Shown piece after piece: positions 14,050-26,253 of a DNA stretch of 64,000 bases. Every line of letters begins with the position of its first letter. Position 1 is the stretch's first letter. This DNA is from Istiophorus platypterus (lineage: Eukaryota; Chordata; Actinopteri; Istiophoriformes; Istiophoridae): contig CM029115.1 of assembly GCA_016859345.1 (NCBI GenBank), positions 15,711,001 to 15,775,000 on the forward strand, written 5' to 3'. The translations under genes were made by a program, and so were the position numbers. The notes beneath the pieces were generated by a model. The model ran no database searches, was not told the origin of the DNA, and worked only from the letters and a program-made list of their open reading frames with translations.

Positions 14050-14205
14050 CGGGTCTTGCTCCGGCTCCCGGTCGGCGGTGGCCCCAGCTGCCCCCCCGCT
14101 GCCCCTCCGAGGATCCCGGGATCCTCCCGCCGCCACCTAGCGAGCCCCGTGTTCTGAGAGAGGTCCCCCGGCGATGGAGCGGCTTCAACACGGACTGAAG
14201 TTAAC
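14050..14205 (-). promoter_or_regulatory. pdlim5: Candidate GC-rich non-coding first exon of pdlim5
   Basis: This is the only strongly GC- and CpG-rich block in the window. On the minus strand it ends in CCCG|GTGAGT, a near-perfect splice donor at 14,049-14,044, about 6.9 kb upstream of the first coding exon. It would be the 5' UTR exon, since the family's start codon lies in a later exon. It contains an 18-bp perfect palindrome at 14,109-14,126. The 5' boundary is estimated from the TATA-like element upstream. A minus-strand ATG inside the exon (CCATCG context near 14,172) could give a short upstream frame. The link to pdlim5 is inferred from orientation and spacing. Confidence 0.5.
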
Positions 14206-14211
14206 CTCTCC

Positions 14212-14240
14212 CAGCTGCAGAGGTCTCCAGCTGTATAAAG
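14212..14240. promoter_or_regulatory. Paired CAGCTG E-boxes and TATA-like motif
   Basis: Two palindromic CAGCTG sites (14,212-14,217 and 14,228-14,233) lie next to a TATA-like element. It reads TATAAAG on the plus strand at 14,234-14,240 and CTTTATA on the minus strand. For minus-strand transcription it sits about 30 bases before the estimated start of the GC-rich exon. CAGCTG pairs are typical MyoD-class sites, which suits a muscle gene of the Enigma family. The canonical TATA orientation is, however, the plus strand. Confidence 0.4.
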
Positions 14241-14389
14241 GCGCCCAGGCCCTTGTCTGTTGTTGTGACCGAATGAAATCAAATATTACGTGAAATCTTC
14301 TCTTGTTAATGTCCTTTTCTTATGTTGCACAGGAAGCCGCCACTCCCACACGCTGAGGGCAGAAAGCTCAGACAGGGGTCGGTCAAACG

Positions 14390-14421
<32 letters not shown>

Positions 14422-14554
14422 CCACATCTATCCACACACAGGCGGAGGAGCCACCTGTCAGGTGTGACTTACATCAGAGGCCAGTTATGCTTGTTTACTG
14501 GTTATTATGTATCTCCAGTTTCACTTGGAAGCGGCCTTGGTTGGTTTGCACACT

Positions 14555-14559
<5 letters not shown>

Positions 14560-14596
<37 letters not shown>

Positions 14597-14610
14597 GCAC
14601 ACACACACAC
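14560..14610. repeat. (AC)n microsatellite
   Basis: A run of AC units is interrupted by tcacacgc near its end. A (GA)n run lies upstream at 14,393-14,414. Confidence 0.95.
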
Positions 14611-17600
14611 ATCTGTCAGTCATCAGTCAGTTGTTGGCTGCATGGACAGGAAAGCACTGAGAAGCCCCATACTGTTTGATTGGATGGCAAATCTCTTTTT
14701 TTTTTCGTCCATCCTCTTTAGTTGATTATCCGTCTCAAAAACAGCAGCTGCAGTTAAGTAGTCGAAGTTCTTTTTTGAAAAAAACAACAACAAAATGATG
14801 ATATTGTAGCATCTGTGTTGGATATTGTCTAACTAAAAAATGTCTAAAATGTTGTTTTGGAGGGATATGTGCCTCATAAATGAGGAATGTGTATTATTTT
14901 CTTTTCCTGAATGTGAGTTAAAGGGACATTTTATTCTTTTCATTTTGCTCTCCTTTCTAGCACAACTCCACTGTTGGAATTGTTACTGAAGGAAACTCCA
15001 TTATCTCCCACACTGGGTGAATAGCCTTTTGAAATATGATTCCTTACATCCATCTAGTGGCTATTTACTATCATTACATATGAAAAACCATGATTATTGC
15101 AGCTCAGTCACTGTACATATGGCATGTTATAGTATATACTTTACCAAGAAGCAGCTTGTTTGTATTGGCTTTAAGCATATCCTAGCTCACACTGGGCAAA
15201 AGGTCACCATTGTGTTGCCGCTGTGAGGCACAAGTGTGGACCACTGTCCCACAATGCCACGCAAAATGTCAGCTTCGGTCTATCTAGCTCTCTCTTCCTT
15301 CGGCAAATATGGGAATTTTTCCCTCTGCCTTTTATAGATCAATTAAAACCTTTGCTGAAACAAGGGGTTGTCAAAGCACCATGAGTTCATACAGGACACT
15401 CTCTTCAGCTTTGCCGCAAATGTTTAGTGCCAAAAATGATTTCATACACTTTATTGTGCCCGCAGGAACTTCTACATTAACGCAGTAGTACAAAGGAAAA
15501 GAAAGCAGTACATGAGACAGCAGGAAACAGCTTCCAGAGGTAAATATGCAGCGTATCGTATAAACGTCAACATGGCATGAAAAACATATGACACAGTCAA
15601 CCCAGAGTACATTAAAGAAAAGGTATTGTGGGTAAATAAAAGTTCGGAGGCAGCGAACAAAAGAGGATTCATCTCATCCTTCATCTACCAGATGTAAGTG
15701 AATTCAGCTGTGATCTTCACTTCGTCTTAAAGAAAATGGACGCTAGTGATGGCATTGATAATGTTTAGAATGGCAGTATGGAGACAATTCTAAAACCGTT
15801 ATTTTACCATTGTATATTTATTACACATTTGGCTCTTTAGAAGAGAGACTGTTTTTATTGGTTCACCCCAAAGGCTCTGAGGTGTCAAAAATCTGTCATA
15901 TTTTTTTATAATGAGTGCTGGAAGGTGGTCCCTCCTTGGTCTTAGCTGTCAAAATAATGTGAAAGAAAGTGGCAGATAAACGAATTGCCACGACAAGGTT
16001 TTTTTTTTTGGGTGGGTGGGGGGGTGGTAGGGGGATGGGTGGTACTGAAGGGATGCTTTGGGAAGTCAAAAATAGTCAGTCTTAGTCTGTCTGGATATAA
16101 TCTAAAAAAAGATTGAAAACCTGTCACTCTTATCTGATTAATCAAACATAATTGTGATAATAAGACATAACAATATGAACAAAAAAAACACATAGCACTT
16201 AACATGATGTTATATAAAAACAAGTACCCCCATGACCTTCAGTGAGCCATGTCCTGTCCTCCAGTCCGTATGGCAGTTACAGCCCAAAATTAACTGCATC
16301 GAGTGTTATTCACTAATGACAGTTCAATGTACATTCAGCTGCAGCCTCAGAGTTTAGAAATATGCAAAATTTGGACAAGAAAATAAAGATATAAAACAGG
16401 GATACATCAAAATAAAACATTCAGTTTGACCAGTATAAATCATCTTTTTCTTCTGAAGATTCATTTGCTGCAGACCTACAACTATAACTATACAGTAAGA
16501 ACATTGTATGCATTAATCATTTACACAAATTTTCAAGTACTGAAACAATTGATCAAGAAGATATTAAAATATCTCCTTGTATGCAAATGGTTATTGTTAG
16601 TTGTAGAACACTGGGGCTGTCGCTGTCACACTGTTTGATAAGGACTAGCCATTTCTTATCAGAAAACCACAGTTTATTTGCCATTTCCACAACCTTTCCC
16701 TGTAACCGTACTGTAATTTCTATTCATGTGCAGATATTTACAAAGGGTTAAAGAAACGCTGGACTGAAACATGCTGCAGAGTTGTCATGGGCCGTAATCC
16801 AGGGCTTTGTCCAGCATTAGTTGTCATTCTGGTGATAGAGTTAACCAGGCAAGCACAGGACTTAGACAAGGGCTTAAAGGTAACACATCCAACAAAGGTG
16901 GATTCAGAAATGTTTAATCAGCGCATTAACAAAAATGAAAAAGCTCTACTCCAACATGTCCTCAACTTTGTTACCGCATCATGTTTTTAGTTATGAAAGC
17001 AACAGATGCACAAGTCTCAAAGGTTAAAATGCACATGATACAGCTATCACGTGGACTTGATTCACTTTGTTCACATTCGCTTTTATGAATCAAGTCTGGA
17101 TGCCACACTGGTCCTTGTGCAAAAGACTTGCTTATCTTCTTGCAGTATTTACTACTGCCTGCTGCCAGCTAGCCTCACTGGAAGGATTACAGTGATTAGG
17201 AATATGAAAAATTAGCAAATTAGGAACAGGAGCAGCTACCATTTATTGACTGGAGTGACTCTGTTATCTACCTAAAAAGAAAGGGCATTTTTTTAATAGA
17301 AATAAATTAACCATTCAAACAAACAAATAAACAAACAAACAAACAAAATTAACAAATTCTTCAGTAAACATCTTTGGTCGTACATGTATATAAATGTACT
17401 TTACTTGCTCTTCCTTCCAGTAGCAGGACAATGAGAGTGCAGACTCACTCACATCACTAGAAATAACACTATAGCGTTCATAAGCTTCAAATAAAATACA
17501 ATTGTGTTTGTTTGTTTTTTTTTAAGCATAGAAATAGTTCAAGTGAGCAGCGGAGCATTTGTTACTAAGCACAGTGTCCACACAAGCAGCAAGACATATC

Positions 17601-18684
17601 AAAATGCACCAAGTTCATTGTTTTATGACACACATTTGACCCCATGTCATTATTTTGACCAATATCAATAGCCTCACTTTTTCAATACACCACTGAAAAG
17701 GTGGAGAAGTCCACACTGCTTAAGGGAACTACTAACACAAGACAAGAATTGAACATACTGTATACACGTTATATACTTTAAGTTAATGATTTTTAAAGGC
17801 CCTTCTTACGATGGGCACTGGACACTCGCAATAGCTGTAAATGCTGTGATGCATTGCATTGGATAATTGTCCTGTTCTCTATGTATACTGCATCTGCCCT
17901 CATCACATAAACATTAAATGAAATGAATCATCCTCACAACCTTTGCTTTCCTTACTAAGAGTTGTTATATCAGCTTCTGTGTGATAATATGACTCAGTAT
18001 GACTCAAAAAAATCTCGCTTCATTTGGTCATTTTTACTCCTTTTTACCAATGTTATCTGTGTTCTTGTTTTAAGGTAAAAGCAGAGGAGCATTTACCCCA
18101 GGAGCATTGGGGAGCATTGGTCTAATTTCAAATGCAAACACCCTCTCTTCAGTTTCCACTGGAGAACCAGTGATGTCGGCCTAAATGAATTGAGATATAA
18201 CCATTTTAACTCAAAACTTTTACTTTGAACAGCTAAACTTAGAATCCAGCCTGCCAAGCTGGGGCCTCAAGCTCATGAAAATATGTTGTTACACTTGTCA
18301 TTTTTGAAAGATCTAACAAAATTATGTTGCAGCCTATGCTGCCCCTTGGGGGGCCCCTGTCCCTGCCAAGCCACAGTGAAACACACAGCACGGCACACAG
18401 ACGAGGAACCAGGTCATATTGTTTCATTTATCATTCCAACTTTTCTTCTGAACTCTGGTTGTCTGAGAAACAGAGTGTTATAACTTTGATTTACAGGATG
18501 GGTCAGTGAGCACAGAAACAGATGGTAAAATATTAATTTCAGTTGATGAATACTTTGTCCATAGCTGATGATACAAGTCTGGGCCTGCAGAGAAGTGAAT
18601 GGTGTAATCTGTGGTCTGAAATTGTAATAAATAATATAGCCTAAATGAAAAAGAGTACAGGGGTAAGTATTGAAGTCCAGATCA

Positions 18685-20340
18685 TCAAGAAAGTAGCTCC
18701 ACCGCCTCAAAGACTTCCGATGAGAAGTTCAGACTAACAAAAACATTGTTCTCCATTGCCTCGACACTCTCCTCTGAGCAGACACTGTCACGGTTGATGA
18801 GGCTGCTTTCAGAAGTGGGACTGATGACGATTATGCGTGGAACACCCTGGGGCGACCTGGAATCAGTAGACGGGATTTTTCTGAAATTGAGCGAATCAAA
18901 AGAGTCGCTCTTGTGGCTTTTCAGCCTGTCTCTGATGCTGCGTTTCTCCCCAGCATCTGAAATATTATTGGTCAGACTCTTGCTACGCCTCCTGGTAAGA
19001 ACTAGTAGGGGAAGAGTGGCGATGGTCAGAGAGCTGGAAACCAGTTCATGCTCACAGATGCTTGATGATTCATTCAGGGAAGAGGGACGCTAGCAATGTT
19101 TTAAAAAAAGAAAAAGACATTCAAACGCAAATAAACAAGAACAAAATCAAAACATAAATGTACGATGCATGAGTGCATGCAAGAAAATTAAATTAGCATG
19201 ATCCAAAGCACACACGGGGGAAAAAAAAATCATGGCCAAATCCTGAATAAGAAATAATTAAGACGATTTTAACAATGTTGTGGTGTCTCACCTTCTCTGC
19301 AGCATGGGTCTTGGTGTTCTTCTGCTGTAATTGTTTCTTATAGGACCTTCCTTTGCAAGACTGACTGTACAATGACATGCTTCTGAAGGAATCGCCCGAC
19401 TTCCTGCCCAAAGGCTCCATCTCTACATCCTTCAATACCTGCAATACCAATACCGGAGAGAATAGAACTGCATAAGTTGAACTGAATTTAGATGAACTGA
19501 AATAATTCAATAATATTGTACCTCAGATCATCATGTAACTTTACTATCCAATTTTGTCAGGAAACTAAAGCACTGAAATGACGACCTTTTTATTGGGTGT
19601 AGGGTGTTAGTCAAGTTGGGGATGGTAATAATAATTACCTAAAACAAATAGCAATCTGTAATATTTTGAAGATTACCAGATATTAATTTGGATTTTCTTA
19701 GCCTTAAATTATGGAAATGTCATCAGATTCAATCACATAAATGAGCTGTCAGAACTGCCACTTATCCATTTCTTTGACACCTATCGTGTTAATGCATTCA
19801 CACTTTGTATTATATTAAGTCAATCTCATGGACTTTGCTGGAGGAGAACTGATTCGCACACACGGACTTTATAGCATGATACAAAGGATAAATCAATGCA
19901 ATTGAATAAGTTTTGTCCTTTAACTTTCAATTTAACTCTGTTACAGCAGATGTGATATTTAAAAAAACATGAAAGTAATTCTAAGCTACAATTCATTTGT
20001 GGAAATTAATTACAATATCAAGATTAAGAATTTTTAATCCCACCCAAAGTAGTTAATAGACGGAGATGATAGTCATATATATTATATATTTCCACACATG
20101 AAGTGTATGAAAAGACATCTCAAAGAATAACAAAGTCCAGCAGAAGAAATGATCTTATGTACAATTACCATGTCTGTGGAGTTGGAGGAGGCCGTAATAA
20201 TGTGTGTCCTCGATGCTGTGGACTGTCTACTGATGATGGAGTCCCTGAAGGAGGACTCACTGATGGAGGAGGAGATGCATTCCTTCCGTGGAGTGGGAGA
20301 TAGAAACCAAAGGCAGGGGAACTTCTCTGCCAGAGTCATC
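18685..20340 (-). CDS. opn4x: opn4x exons 7-9: cytoplasmic tail
   Basis: Exon 7 (20169-20340) encodes MTLAEKFPCLWFLSPTPRK and then a Ser-rich stretch with SSSISESSFRDSIISRQS, a likely receptor-kinase target. Exon 8 (19292-19438) is basic and Gln-rich. Exon 9 (18685-19089) has serine clusters, the PRIIVISPTSES segment and the end SSEVFEAVELLS. The distal PRI..PTSES block and the VFEAVE-like end recall the end of Xenopus melanopsin, arguing that the tail is complete. A cysteine in FPCLWF could be palmitoylated (helix 8 position). Confidence 0.9.
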
Positions 20341-23300
20341 CTAATGAGAACACATCAACAGAATAACACAGGTAGGTGTAGGTTATTTTAAAATCACTTA
20401 TATTTGTAAATAACTACAATTTGTCAACGTTGTTAACAATTTACCTAAATTATTTTTACTTTAAAAGTGACATGTATATGTAACTGCTGTATCTCATCCA
20501 TTTCAAGATCGACACGAATGCAATTACTCTGATTCATCCTTTACCTGTATTTGTTGTGTATGATAGCATAGATAAAAGGGTTGTAGATAGTGGAGGCTTT
20601 TGCAATGATTGCAGGCACAGCCTTGGAATATGGCGACAAGATGTTGGCATGCCTGGATGAGACAGAACAACAGAATCAAAACTTTCCTTCTCTGTATTTT
20701 GAAATAAACCAGTCATTTTGTCGTCTACAGTTGTTTGTTCGTAGCGCAACACAACATGCCCGGAAGGACTCAAAGTTCCCTTTATCTCTTTAGTTTTTGC
20801 AGCATAATGAAGGAGCATTTTGGGTCAGGGATTAGCAAAAATGTGCCAGCTGCCACAGAGGGGTGGTTAACTCCATTTGATCATGCATGCTTGTGTGTTT
20901 AAATGTGTGTGTGTGTGTGTATGTGTGCATATGTTTGTGTTTGTGTGTGTTTGCAAAACTGCCTTGCCGCTGTGAATGAGCAGGGAAAAGATGTGATTTC
21001 AAAATTACATAACTTCCTCTCATCCCACTGTATGTCCCGGGAGAGATATGTTGTGATAGGTTGGATTAGCAAATTCACCATCTGTTATATGTCAGTCAGG
21101 CGGGGATCTAGCCTCTAGCTGACACAAAATCATACTGTATAACGATGTCAAAGTGTGCAGCATGGAAGTCACCTGGAGGACTAGCATTACTGCCATGCTT
21201 CTCGATATATGCTGAATGTGGGTTTCCCCAGTGTTTCCAACATTGAGCCTGATTCTATTCATAATACAAAATTAAAGATTTGACACATCTAGATACGATT
21301 TTCAACAAGCAGGCAGATATGATTAAATTTAGCCCTGTTGTAATGCAAGATGCAGCGTAAGATGATGCAACTGAATACAGTGTAAAACGTCTCTAGATAT
21401 ATTTGTGTTATAGTTTAGATTGTGACTGACTGCATGAAGAAATCCCAAAAGTTAATATTGGAGAGATGGAAGAGAAAGGAAGCGGTAACCTTACCACATG
21501 TACCCTGGGACTATTCCCATTGAAATGGCTAATCGGGTGGGTTTGTGTCTAATTAGTGAAACTGACTTGCTTGTTGTGGGAATTGTAAATTGTTTGTTTT
21601 TTTGTCATTGTAATCGATTTCTCACTTTGTCTTACAATGCTCCCTGTACCTATACTGAGCACACACCAGCTATGCATTCTCAGAAGGATCCAACCATTTA
21701 TTTTTTTAATACATTATATGTGTAAAAAATACAAAACACATTTATATATAAGGTAACTGGTTTGAGTCTTTAGAGAACAGAAACAAAAACCTAGCAGGGA
21801 TGCTATTATAGATACAACATGCTTAAATTTAAGAAGAAGGGGAGATATAGCCTAGCACATTTATAAAACCAACATAAATTATTGTTCTCCTGTCTTCAAA
21901 CCAAATCCCCCCCCTTGGGAACAATAAAGATCGACTGATCAATTGATCGATTTTCACATGTGGAATAAGTCTTACCCAGCCCAGGAAATCAGAGTGACAC
22001 AGGCATATGGTGACCAGGAGAGGACATAAACCACAATGACGACGAAGGCGATCTTCGCCAACTTCCACTCACTCCTGATGGATTTCTGCTGGATGAGGGT
22101 GGATTTCCTCACTTGGGTCCCAAGACGCTCGACCTCCCTGTAGGTGGAGTGGAACGAAGAGGGCAGTTAAAGTGAAAGATAGACCCCAAAACAAATTAAA
22201 AGAAAGAAAAAAAATATATATAAGCAATGGCATAGCATCTGATTCACATCATACTCATCAAACCATCCGCTACATCTCGAATACTTTTAAAGCTAAAAGA
22301 AAATACTTTACGCACATGCACTCTGATATAAGTGTTACAGTACCTGCTAGTCTTCCTTATAGCCAGAAACATTAGGACATAGCAGTAAAAGATGATTCCC
22401 AGAGGAATAAAGAAAACAAAACAGCACAGCATCATTGTGTAGCTCCTGTTGGCCAGTGTGTAGGTGACATAATCCCATGTACAAGATGTCATTAAACCCT
22501 CTGGGATATAAGAGCCTAGAAGGGTAAAAGGACATCAAATATATATTTAAGTTACAGTAAATACCATTTCAGGTAAAACATCAATGGTTCTCTTGTTCAA
22601 CAGCCTTTTTTCTTGTTTTGATATAACGTCTGAGGTACAGTAGAATAAGATCACAGGTGAAATATGTAACTATAGGCGCATAAATAAATGAAGATCAGTT
22701 ACATTTATCCCTACATCAGTTCTTTAGTAGGTAACCAAGAACAGGTCATTTGCCTGATTCTGTTAGAGTCTCACATGGCATGAGGTAACGGAAACTCACT
22801 CCAGCCAACTAGAGGGGCCAAACTCCAAGCCAAAGAGTAAAGCCAGACCATGAGGATGGCTAGGGCCGTTCTTCGTTTGGAGCTCCAGTGTATTGCCTGC
22901 AGGGGCTTGGTGATAACCACGTAGCGGTCGATCGAGATGGCCAGTAGGTTTATCATGGAGGCAATGCCAAACAGGGCGCCACAGAATGCATACATCTTAC
23001 AGCCTGCAGGGAAGGAACACATGCAATCAAAGAGAGCAGCAGCAGAATACTATTTGGTCTAATGTGTTACTAATAAATGGAGACATCTCTGTCTGTTCTT
23101 TGATTTTCTCGACTACCACTCATTGGATTGACTGCAATAATTCCTCCCTTCATGAGGAGTATAATATTCAGTCTTTATTTAATCTGTTTAAAAGGATGGT
23201 TAATTTATTTTAATGGTTATTTGAGAGGCTGCGATTTGTTGCGCTGCTGAACCGTATTGAGCTAAACTGAGAGGTGTTCCAAATATCCTGTCAACCTTAA

Positions 23301-23883
23301 TACGTATAAATGGGTCTCTGTCTAAACTAGTCCTACTCTTTAGATGATCCTGTCCACTTTTTGAAGCTGCAGCTTGTTTTGCAGGGAATCCATGCTTTGA
23401 CTGGGCACAGCCATCTGTGCAACCCGCCGTTGTGTAATCGATGACGTCAACTACGTGGATGAGTCACCCCAGCCCTAACCGACTGTCGTTTAATTCTTCT
23501 CTTTTTATGTTTCTTGACCTCACATCCAAAATTTTTTACAGTCAACACTGCACTTCCTTGGGTCCTCAACAATACACGTATAAAGTTTGAAGTCAGCAGA
23601 TTGAGCGGTTGTTGAGAAAATCGAAAACATACAGAGATTTTGTCATTTATTTGTAGAAAGTATGATTCATAAATATAGGCACTGTTTTGAGGCTGTAGGA
23701 AGGATTCACATGAAACATAGAGTGTTATTAAAACAAAAAGTAGAATTACCCATCTCTCCGAACACCCATTCCTTGTAGAGACAGTTGATGAAGAAAATGG
23801 GCGACTGTGTGAAGGCCATGAGGAAGTCACTGACCGCCAAGTTCATGATGAAGTAGTTAGGCAGGTTACGAAGCTTCTTGTTA

Positions 23884-23918
<35 letters not shown>

Positions 23919-26161
23919 GAAAGAAGGTAAGTTTGATGGTTAGTACAAACCATATACACATTTTTTGTTCTCTGCTAATTCATCAAATACCCATTGTGAT
24001 AATGAACTTGTTAAGGGAGAGAGAAAAACTTGTGTGTTTCAATTATTTTTTATTCAGTACTTTATTAGTATGCATAACTCAATACACATTGGCATTAAAA
24101 AAAAGTCTGGGTACCCATTGTCCATTTCGAATAGAAAGAAGATGAAATGATTTTCAAAAGACAAGAAGTTAATTATCAAACATTACTTTCATACTTTAGG
24201 GAGGTTAATTTTTTTATTTCCATCTTTTACAATTTCAAATAAAAATGGTCAGAAACAAAAGTTTGGGCACCCTGCATGGCCAGTGCTCAGTAACACCCCA
24301 TTTGGCAAGTATCACAGCTTGTAAACACTTTTTGTAGCAGCTAAGAGTTTTTCAGTTCTTGTCTGAGGGATTTTCACCTGTTCCTCTTTGCAAAAGGCTT
24401 CTAGCTCTGTGTGATTCTTGAGCTATCTTGCATCAACTGCTCTTTTAAGGTCTATCCAAAGATTTTTAATAATGTTTAGGTTGGAGGACTGTGGCGGCTA
24501 CGCAAAATCTTCAGCTTGTGCGTCTTGAGGTTGTCCATTGTGGATCTATGAGTTGTGTTTAGAATCATTTTGCTGTTGTAGAAGTCATCCTTTTTTTATT
24601 TTCAGCTATATTGTAGACGGTGTGGTGTTTGCAACCAGAATTTGCTTGTATTGAATTGAATGTATTCCTCCCTCTACAAGTGAAATGTCCCCTCTGGCAA
24701 TGGCTTCAACACACAAGCCCAAAACATGATTGATCCACCCTGATGCTTAACAGTGGGAAACGTGTTCTGTTCATGAAATTCTGCCACTGTTTTTCTCCAC
24801 GGATACCTTTGCTCAATGTGACCAAGGAGTTGTATTTTAATTTCATCAGGACTTTCCACAGGACTTGTTTCCAAAATGCATCAGGCTCTTTCAGATGTTC
24901 ATTTGAAAACTTCTGACTCTGAATTTTGTGGTGAGGACACTTTAAGGTTTTTTTTTTTTTTCAGATGACTCTTCCATGAAGGTCATATATGTGCAGCTGT
25001 TGCTGCACAGCAGAACAGTGCACAACCACTCCAGACTCTGCTAAATCTTCCTGAAGGTCTTTTCAAGTCAAACAGGGGTTTAGATTTGCCCTTCCAACAA
25101 TTCTATGAGCATTTCTCTCTGAACGTTGTCTTTGTCTTCTAGACCACAGCTTAAACTCCATCATTGCATCAACTGCCATTTCTCATATACATTATGAACC
25201 GAGAAAAAAAGCTACCTGAAAATGCTTTGCTATTATCCTACAGCCTTCTCCTGCTTTGTGGGCATCATTTTTTTTTTTTTTTCTAATTTTCAGAGCTCTA
25301 GGCAGCTGCTTATAGGCGCCCTTGGCTGCTGATTGTTGGGACAAGGTTTGAAGAATATTGGTATTTCTATAGCTTTTAAATTTACATCACTTGGCCTTTC
25401 CTAATGATGACCGTGAAAAGCCACAGCCTGAGCAAGCAAATTAAGGTCTGAGACCTTGGTACAGTTTATCTGAGAGCTCAAATCTCTTTTTCTGGTTTTG
25501 TAATTTTCACCACAGGTGCCCGAACCTTTTAATGTCTCAGTACTATTTCACTGTCAGAAATAATCAGACATATGCCTGCTGTTAAACTGATCAACTCTGT
25601 GTGAACCTGCATTCATACCAACTTGATTAAGCACCATATTGACCTGCTGTCTGTTTCTACAGCTCTGTATTGATTACACTCTCTTTCTGTGTCCTCCTGA
25701 ATTGAAAGCGGTTGCTCCCCGAGCTCCCCCAAACTCCAAACAATCTTATGCCTATGTATATTTGCGTGTCTGTTGTTATATCAGCGCTGGTGTATCTATG
25801 TGTTGTAGTGACCAAATGTCTTTGCATGTGTGTGCATGTGTGTGCATATTACCACATTCAATTTATTCCTAGAAAATCATCGTATCGAGTGACATCTCGC
25901 TTGAAAGACAATTATCTCCCTCTCTCTCACTTTCTGTCTCGCGCTGTGTGTGTTTCTGTGTGAATGTGTGTATGTGTGTTGATTGTGTGTGTTTGTGTGT
26001 AAATGAGTTTTCCTGGAACCCATAACATCATGTGCATTTCTGATCCAGTTCACACAAATTATCAGCAAAACCCAGTGGAGGACCCATCTAATCTATCTAC
26101 AGTGATGGACAGATGGAATATAAAAGCCCCTGACAATCCCCAGAACAAACGCGAGCATGCA

Positions 26162-26193
<32 letters not shown>

Positions 26194-26200
26194 CAAACGC

Positions 26201-26253
<53 letters not shown>

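Larger units (their letters stand above)
14206..18684. other. Intergenic region between opn4x and pdlim5
   Basis: No coding exon is recognised. The region contains (GA)n at 14,393-14,414, (AC)n with variants at 14,560-14,610 and an (AAAC)n-like run at 17,316-17,346. The part adjoining 18,684 should include the 3' UTR of opn4x, but no clear minus-strand AATAAA follows the stop within the first few hundred bases, so I place no end. Confidence 0.5.

Noticed and set aside
14290..14725. Overlapping plus-strand frames of 72-129 codons
   Set aside because: They run through (GA)n and (AC)n microsatellites giving RE and TH repeats, in three overlapping frames. No recognisable protein.
15440..15700. 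LINE 3' end suggested by ctttattgtgcccgcagg
   Set aside because: The resemblance to fish L2-type tails is limited to a short stretch, with no reverse-transcriptase remnant nearby.
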